Source: Methanoregula sp. UBA276 (GTDB lineage: Archaea; Halobacteriota; Methanomicrobia; Methanomicrobiales; Methanospirillaceae). From it: a DNA stretch of 8,326 nt. The DNA is taken from the NCBI GenBank assembly GCA_002508495.1, contig DANA01000088.1:3804-12129 (forward strand), given 5' to 3'. The position numbers and the translations under genes were made by a program. The notes beneath the pieces were generated by a model, which was not told the DNA's origin, ran no database searches, and worked only from the letters and a program-made list of their open reading frames with translations. Below, in pieces: positions 5,087 through 8,326 of this stretch; positions within the stretch are counted from its first letter, which is position 1; each line of letters begins with the position of its first letter.

Positions 5087-6301
5087 CTACCCCCTCATCG
5101 CGGTGAGGATATCCTCCCGTGCGATCATCCATGCCGGAATAAACCCGGCAACTGCTGATGCGATAAAGAGGAGCACTGCGTTTGATACGATATCGGCAAT
5201 GGTGAACGCCGGCCGGATGTCCCCATCGGGAAAAACAATCGGGTATACGGAAAAATACCGGTCCATGGCTAGCAGGATCATAAGGCCGAAGATGATCCCC
5301 ATGACAGCAAGGATGATGACCTGGAAGACGTAGCTGAACGTGATGGTTGTCCGGTGGATCCCGATTGCTTTCAGGATGCCGATCTGGCGGCGGTTGTTTA
5401 TGGTCTTGATCATGATCACGATGAATATGACCACGATGGCGATAACGATGCTGACAATCGTCGAGATGCTGTTAATGACCCCGTAACTCTGGACTACCTG
5501 GGCGAACGCTTTTCCCAGCAGGTCGTGCCAGGTCTTGATCTGCTCCTGGATGCCCATCCCGATAAGGGAGAGCTTGACCTCCTCTTCATCAACTCCCGGA
5601 ACGGTTTTTATCAGGACTTCTGTGGCCTCATCGACGTTCTGCCCCTTTATGCTCTCGAGTTCGTCCCACGTGATGTAGACGTTCTGGTCAGCAAGGTACG
5701 ACTTTGTCTCGAATACACCTTTCACCCGGTAGGTGCGGGCAACGCCATTGGTGAACTCCACGTCAATGGAATCCCCGGTCCGGACCCCGCCAAGCGAGGG
5801 CATCAGGTCTTCGGACTTGTCCTTGTGCCCTGCCACGTAATTGCCGATAATGATGACCCCGGTGTCGCCCTCTCCCAGGTACTGCCCCTCCCGTATCATA
5901 TCTGAAACCCCGGTTACCATGACCTCGTCACGCGGGCGGATGGCGATGACGTTTCCGGCAAGACGGCTTCCCTTGAACTTCATCACCCCCCCGATATTGT
6001 TATGGGGTGCAGCCCGGAGGACGCCCGGTACCCGGTTTACCCGGGCGAGGAGGTCCTCGAGGTCCCCGATGATTTCTGTGTCCTCCTTGGGCTGGATCAG
6101 GACATTTCCCGAGGAGTACTCGATGGTCTGTTCCACAAAGAGATTGATCGCTCCGGTTATTACTGAGGGTAAAAAGATCATGTTGGTGAAGACCATCCCG
6201 ATAATCACCACGGTCATCACGAGGCTGCCGATGTTACCGCGCTGGAGCGACCGCAACCCCAGGAAAAAGGAGAGGTTCAGCCGGGTAAGCGTCTCATTCA
6301 T
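5087..6301 (-). CDS. ABC transporter permease, MacB/FtsX type
   Basis: The 404-residue membrane protein has the four-TM layout of MacB/FtsX/LolC permeases: TM1 at about 24-48, a large extracellular domain (about 50-270, MacB core-like), then TM2 (277-299), TM3 (322-346) and TM4 (370-390). The cytoplasmic loop 'NNRRQIGILKAIGIHRTTI' (302-320) is the family's coupling region with the ATPase, and the C-terminus ends 'PAWMIAREDILTAMRG', the usual family close. The ATG at 6301 was chosen because it overlaps the TGA of the upstream gene by four bases (ATGA) and has an AAGGA SD in that gene's end. An in-frame start at 6448 would place 49 non-membrane residues inside the upstream gene. The extracellular domain probably contacts the S-layer-like partner encoded just upstream. 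Confidence 0.93.
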   Translation of the reverse strand: MNETLTRLNLSFFLGLRSLQRGNIGSLVMTVVIIGMVFTNMIFLPSVITGAINLFVEQTIEYSSGNVLIQPKEDTEIIGDLEDLLARVNRVPGVLRAAPHNNIGGVMKFKGSRLAGNVIAIRPRDEVMVTGVSDMIREGQYLGEGDTGVIIIGNYVAGHKDKSEDLMPSLGGVRTGDSIDVEFTNGVARTYRVKGVFETKSYLADQNVYITWDELESIKGQNVDEATEVLIKTVPGVDEEEVKLSLIGMGIQEQIKTWHDLLGKAFAQVVQSYGVINSISTIVSIVIAIVVIFIVIMIKTINNRRQIGILKAIGIHRTTITFSYVFQVIILAVMGIIFGLMILLAMDRYFSVYPIVFPDGDIRPAFTIADIVSNAVLLFIASAVAGFIPAWMIAREDILTAMRG

Positions 6302-7527
6302 GGTTCCTTGTCCGGGCTCTTCCTGATGAACAACCACCATGCACCGGCAGCGATGATAAGGAGTACCATGACGCCGATGATGGCCCCGCTGTAGTCGGCA
6401 GGAGTTACCGCAAGCGAGAGCGGGAATGCAATTTCGTGGTCCCCCCACTCGTCATTGTAATAGATCGTTGCGGTATAGGGGGTCTCGCCGGCCGGCGCAC
6501 CGTTCAGCCGGAAGAGGGCCGGCGCATCGTTGCCCGGCTTGATCTTGCCGAGAAACGCCTCGCGGGAACCTCCAACCGGAAGGTCAATGGTAGCCCGGAC
6601 AGACTTGGCATCGGCAGTCCCGGCGTTCTCGACCCGTATTATCAGGTTGAATGGCTCACTGGCAGCGAACCGCTCTGGGCTGGTCTCGATCGAGGCGATG
6701 CTGACCTCGGCCCTACCCCGGATGTTGAGGCTGATGGCCGCGTTCTCGGTGTGCTTCGTCCCGTCAATCGTGTAATACTGGATGGTGACCGGGATGGCAG
6801 CGATGCCGTTTGGCGCTTTCCGGTCGGTGATGAACGTGATATCGACCGACTCGTGCTGCCCTGCAGGGATGGCAGAGATATGGTACAGCTCGGTATCCTT
6901 CACCGAAATAGAGGTACTGGCATTCCCGATCCGGACAATGACCCGCTCAGCTGCGCTCTCCCCGCTGTTGATGAGGTTGAGCCGGACCGCTGCCGGATCA
7001 CCGGGCGTCACGGCATCCGGCGTCGTGACTGATGCTCCCATGACGGCAAGTTTTGCGACAGCGATCCGGGTATTGACATTGACCGGCACCGGGTACCGGG
7101 TGCTCCTGCCACCCTTGGTATCGACCCAGACCTCGGGAAAATAGAAACCGGTTGCTGAAGGTGCCCGGATGAGGAAGGTTATCGGGATGGTCTGGCCCGG
7201 CCCGAGATCCCCGATCCGCTGGAAATTCTCACCCATTACCTCGATACCATTCCCTTCAAGGCCGGCCGTTTCAATAAATACACTGATATCCGTTGTTTTT
7301 GAGGATTCAAACCCGCTGGTCTGCGGGCCAAGGTTCTCGCTGATCGTTGCGCTGGTTGCGGTGTTGGTCAGCATCACCGTGATGGTCCCAAGGTCCCCCG
7401 GCATGAGCACAGGAGGGGTCACCTCATAACTGCTGACCGTGACCGTGGGTTCAGCAGAAGACGGGACAACCAGGAAGAGTGCGATGATGAGCACTGCACA
7501 AGCCGGAATATACCTGACGGGTATCAT
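6298..7527 (-). CDS. Secreted membrane-anchored protein with S-layer/CARDB-like repeats (COG1361-like)
   Basis: From ATG 7527 the product has 409 residues: a signal peptide (about 1-25, ending VVPSSA-EP), three beta-sandwich units of about 115-130 residues, a C-terminal TM segment (GAIIGVMVLLIIAAGAWWLFI) and a short basic tail (RKSPDKEP). Each unit starts with a similar strand pattern and 'PG' turn: VTVSSYEVTPPVLMPGD, LAVMGASVTTPDAVTPGD and VSIASIETSPERFAASEP. Each continues with a 'L.N.G.A' strand, as in CARDB and archaeal COG1361 'S-layer domain' proteins. The protein faces outside and is anchored by its C-terminus. It is the first gene of the ABC operon and overlaps the permease by four bases, suggesting it is the surface partner. 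Upstream in-frame starts exist (ATG 7563 and TTG 7566, adding 12-13 residues), but the TATA box at 7572-7583 implies transcription begins near 7553, so 7527 is preferred. Confidence 0.85.
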   Translation of the reverse strand: MIPVRYIPACAVLIIALFLVVPSSAEPTVTVSSYEVTPPVLMPGDLGTITVMLTNTATSATISENLGPQTSGFESSKTTDISVFIETAGLEGNGIEVMGENFQRIGDLGPGQTIPITFLIRAPSATGFYFPEVWVDTKGGRSTRYPVPVNVNTRIAVAKLAVMGASVTTPDAVTPGDPAAVRLNLINSGESAAERVIVRIGNASTSISVKDTELYHISAIPAGQHESVDITFITDRKAPNGIAAIPVTIQYYTIDGTKHTENAAISLNIRGRAEVSIASIETSPERFAASEPFNLIIRVENAGTADAKSVRATIDLPVGGSREAFLGKIKPGNDAPALFRLNGAPAGETPYTATIYYNDEWGDHEIAFPLSLAVTPADYSGAIIGVMVLLIIAAGAWWLFIRKSPDKEP

Positions 7528-7571
7528 GGTCTTCAATCCATTGTTCTTTCCCTGAGCCTTCATCAACGTTT

Positions 7572-7583
7572 GTTTTTATATTT
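7572..7583 (-). promoter_or_regulatory. TATA box of the S-layer-like/ABC operon
   Basis: On the - strand AAATATAAAAAC is the best TATA match in the window. It implies a transcription start about 25 bases downstream, near 7553, leaving a leader of roughly 25 bases to ATG 7527. A BRE would overlap the adjoining CCCGGGAA copy. Confidence 0.65.
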
Positions 7584-7606
7584 CCCGGGTTTGGACAATT
7601 CCCGGG
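7582..7606. repeat. Two direct copies of TTCCCGGG next to the operon TATA box
   Basis: Copies at 7582-7589 and 7599-7606 are identical, each with a CCCGGG palindrome, 17 bases apart centre to centre. On the - strand they read CCCGGGAA and sit directly upstream of and overlapping the TATA region, the usual place for an archaeal regulator or BRE. Confidence 0.5.
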
Positions 7607-7685
7607 ACAGGTACTGGGGAATCGTCCCTTACCCGTTCCAGTATGCGTACGTTTTTGTGCATTGTAAACCAAATTTGTACAACTC

Positions 7686-7709
7686 AATCCTGCGCCCTGC
7701 AGGATTTTT
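7686..7709 (+). promoter_or_regulatory. Hairpin with T-tract in the methyltransferase leader
   Basis: AATCCTGC (7686-7693) pairs with GCAGGATT (7699-7706) around a five-base loop, followed by T to 7709. It resembles an intrinsic terminator and its 3' arm contains AGGA (7701-7704), a possible but rather distant SD for the ATG at 7719. The 7607-7685 stretch upstream holds no gene and no clear TATA box. Confidence 0.4.
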
Positions 7710-7718
7710 CTGATACTT

Positions 7719-8326
7719 ATGACAACCCCCGCGTATGTTCACGGATATTCGGCACGCGAATCTGAACGGCTCGCTGACCAGGCACGGACGCTCAGCGATC
7801 TCCTGCACCACGACACGCACTACCCCGGCGGGTCACGGGTCCTCGAGGCAGGCTGCGGGATCGGCGCCCAGACGGTGATCCTGGCACAGAACAGTCCCGG
7901 TGCCGCAATCACGGCAATCGACATCTCACAGGATTCTTTACAACAGGCAAAAGAGCGGGTCCGTGCTGCCGGATTTGCCCATGTCACCTTCCGGCAGGCG
8001 GATATTTTCAACCTCCCGTTTGGCCCTGCCAGCTTTGACCATATCTTCCTCTGCTTTGTGCTGGAGCACCTTGCCGACCCTTCGGCAGCGCTCGCGTGCC
8101 TGCGCCCGCTTTTAAAAGACGGAGGGACCCTGACCGTCATCGAAGGAGATCACGGGTCAACGTTCTTCCATCCCGAGAACCCCGATGCCCGCCGGGCCAT
8201 CGACTGCCTTGTCGAGCTCCAGAAGCGCGGTGGCGGCAACGCCCTGATTGGGCGGCAGCTGTACCCTATTGTTGCCTCTGCGGGATACCATGATGTCAGC
8301 ATCTCACCCCGGATGGTGTACGTGGA
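7719..8326 (+). CDS. Class I SAM-dependent methyltransferase, partial (3' end outside window)
   Basis: From ATG 7719 the frame is open for 202 codons and runs off the right edge, so the protein is truncated here only by the window. It is a Rossmann-fold class I methyltransferase: motif I VLEAGCGIG (residues 41-49) binds S-adenosylmethionine, Asp 68 in 'ITAIDIS' is the acidic residue at the end of strand 2 that contacts the ribose, motif 'QADIFNLPF' (93-101) contacts the adenine, and 'FDHIFLCFVLEHL' (106-118) with 'LRPLLKDGGTLTVIEGD' (128-144) are the later core motifs. The style matches the UbiE/Methyltransf_11/25 group acting on small molecules or quinone-like substrates, but the substrate is unknown. 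Cytoplasmic. It is divergent from the ABC operon, with about 150 bases between the two. A weak start context makes initiation at 7719 probable but not certain. Confidence 0.9.
   Translation, partial: MTTPAYVHGYSARESERLADQARTLSDLLHHDTHYPGGSRVLEAGCGIGAQTVILAQNSPGAAITAIDISQDSLQQAKERVRAAGFAHVTFRQADIFNLPFGPASFDHIFLCFVLEHLADPSAALACLRPLLKDGGTLTVIEGDHGSTFFHPENPDARRAIDCLVELQKRGGGNALIGRQLYPIVASAGYHDVSISPRMVYV

Noticed and set aside
6302..6448. Start of the permease at 6448
   Set aside because: It would overlap the upstream gene by 150 bases with unlikely residues. ATG 6301 has an ATGA overlap and SD and begins just before TM1.
1..8326. Mobile elements, CRISPR array, toxin-antitoxin or defence genes
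   Set aside because: No transposase, integrase, regularly spaced repeats or terminal inverted repeats were found. The only tRNA gene has no attachment-site-like repeat nearby that I could see.

Overview
The window looks like a piece of the core chromosome of a methanogenic euryarchaeon, most likely of the order Methanomicrobiales (Methanoregula-like). Direct evidence for Archaea: ribosomal protein S6e, an archaeal-type aIF5B of 592 residues, a DUF2240 protein, a tRNA-His gene without encoded CCA, TATA-box promoters, and poly-T tracts instead of bacterial terminators. The order-level placement is inferred from protein style and moderately high GC, not from a search.

Left part (1-1604, + strand): a two-gene, overlapping unit encodes an unrecognised 140-residue protein and a DUF2240 protein. 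A separate small gene with its own TATA box follows, encoding a 171-residue protein with one membrane anchor. Centre (1675-4023, - strand): the translation genes infB (aIF5B) and rps6e (S6e) lie in the same direction, separated by about 150 bases that hold a probable internal promoter and a hairpin-rich leader for rps6e. A + strand tRNA-His(GUG) gene follows at 4297-4369.

Right part (4393-7566, - strand): a tight three-gene operon encodes, in transcription order, a secreted, membrane-anchored protein of S-layer/CARDB-like repeats, a MacB/FtsX-type ABC permease and its LolD/MacB-type ATPase. The genes overlap by 4 bases or sit 1 base apart. They probably form one cell-surface ABC machine with the repeat protein as its outer partner. 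A clear TATA box with two CCCGGGAA repeats next to it drives the operon. Divergent from it, on the + strand, a class I SAM-dependent methyltransferase gene starts at 7719 and runs off the right edge.

No insertion sequences, CRISPR arrays, integrases or toxin-antitoxin pairs were seen. Most of the window is ordinary housekeeping DNA. The points most worth a second look are the ABC operon with its surface partner, the rps6e leader, several hairpins with T-tracts in intergenic regions, and the unrecognised first gene.
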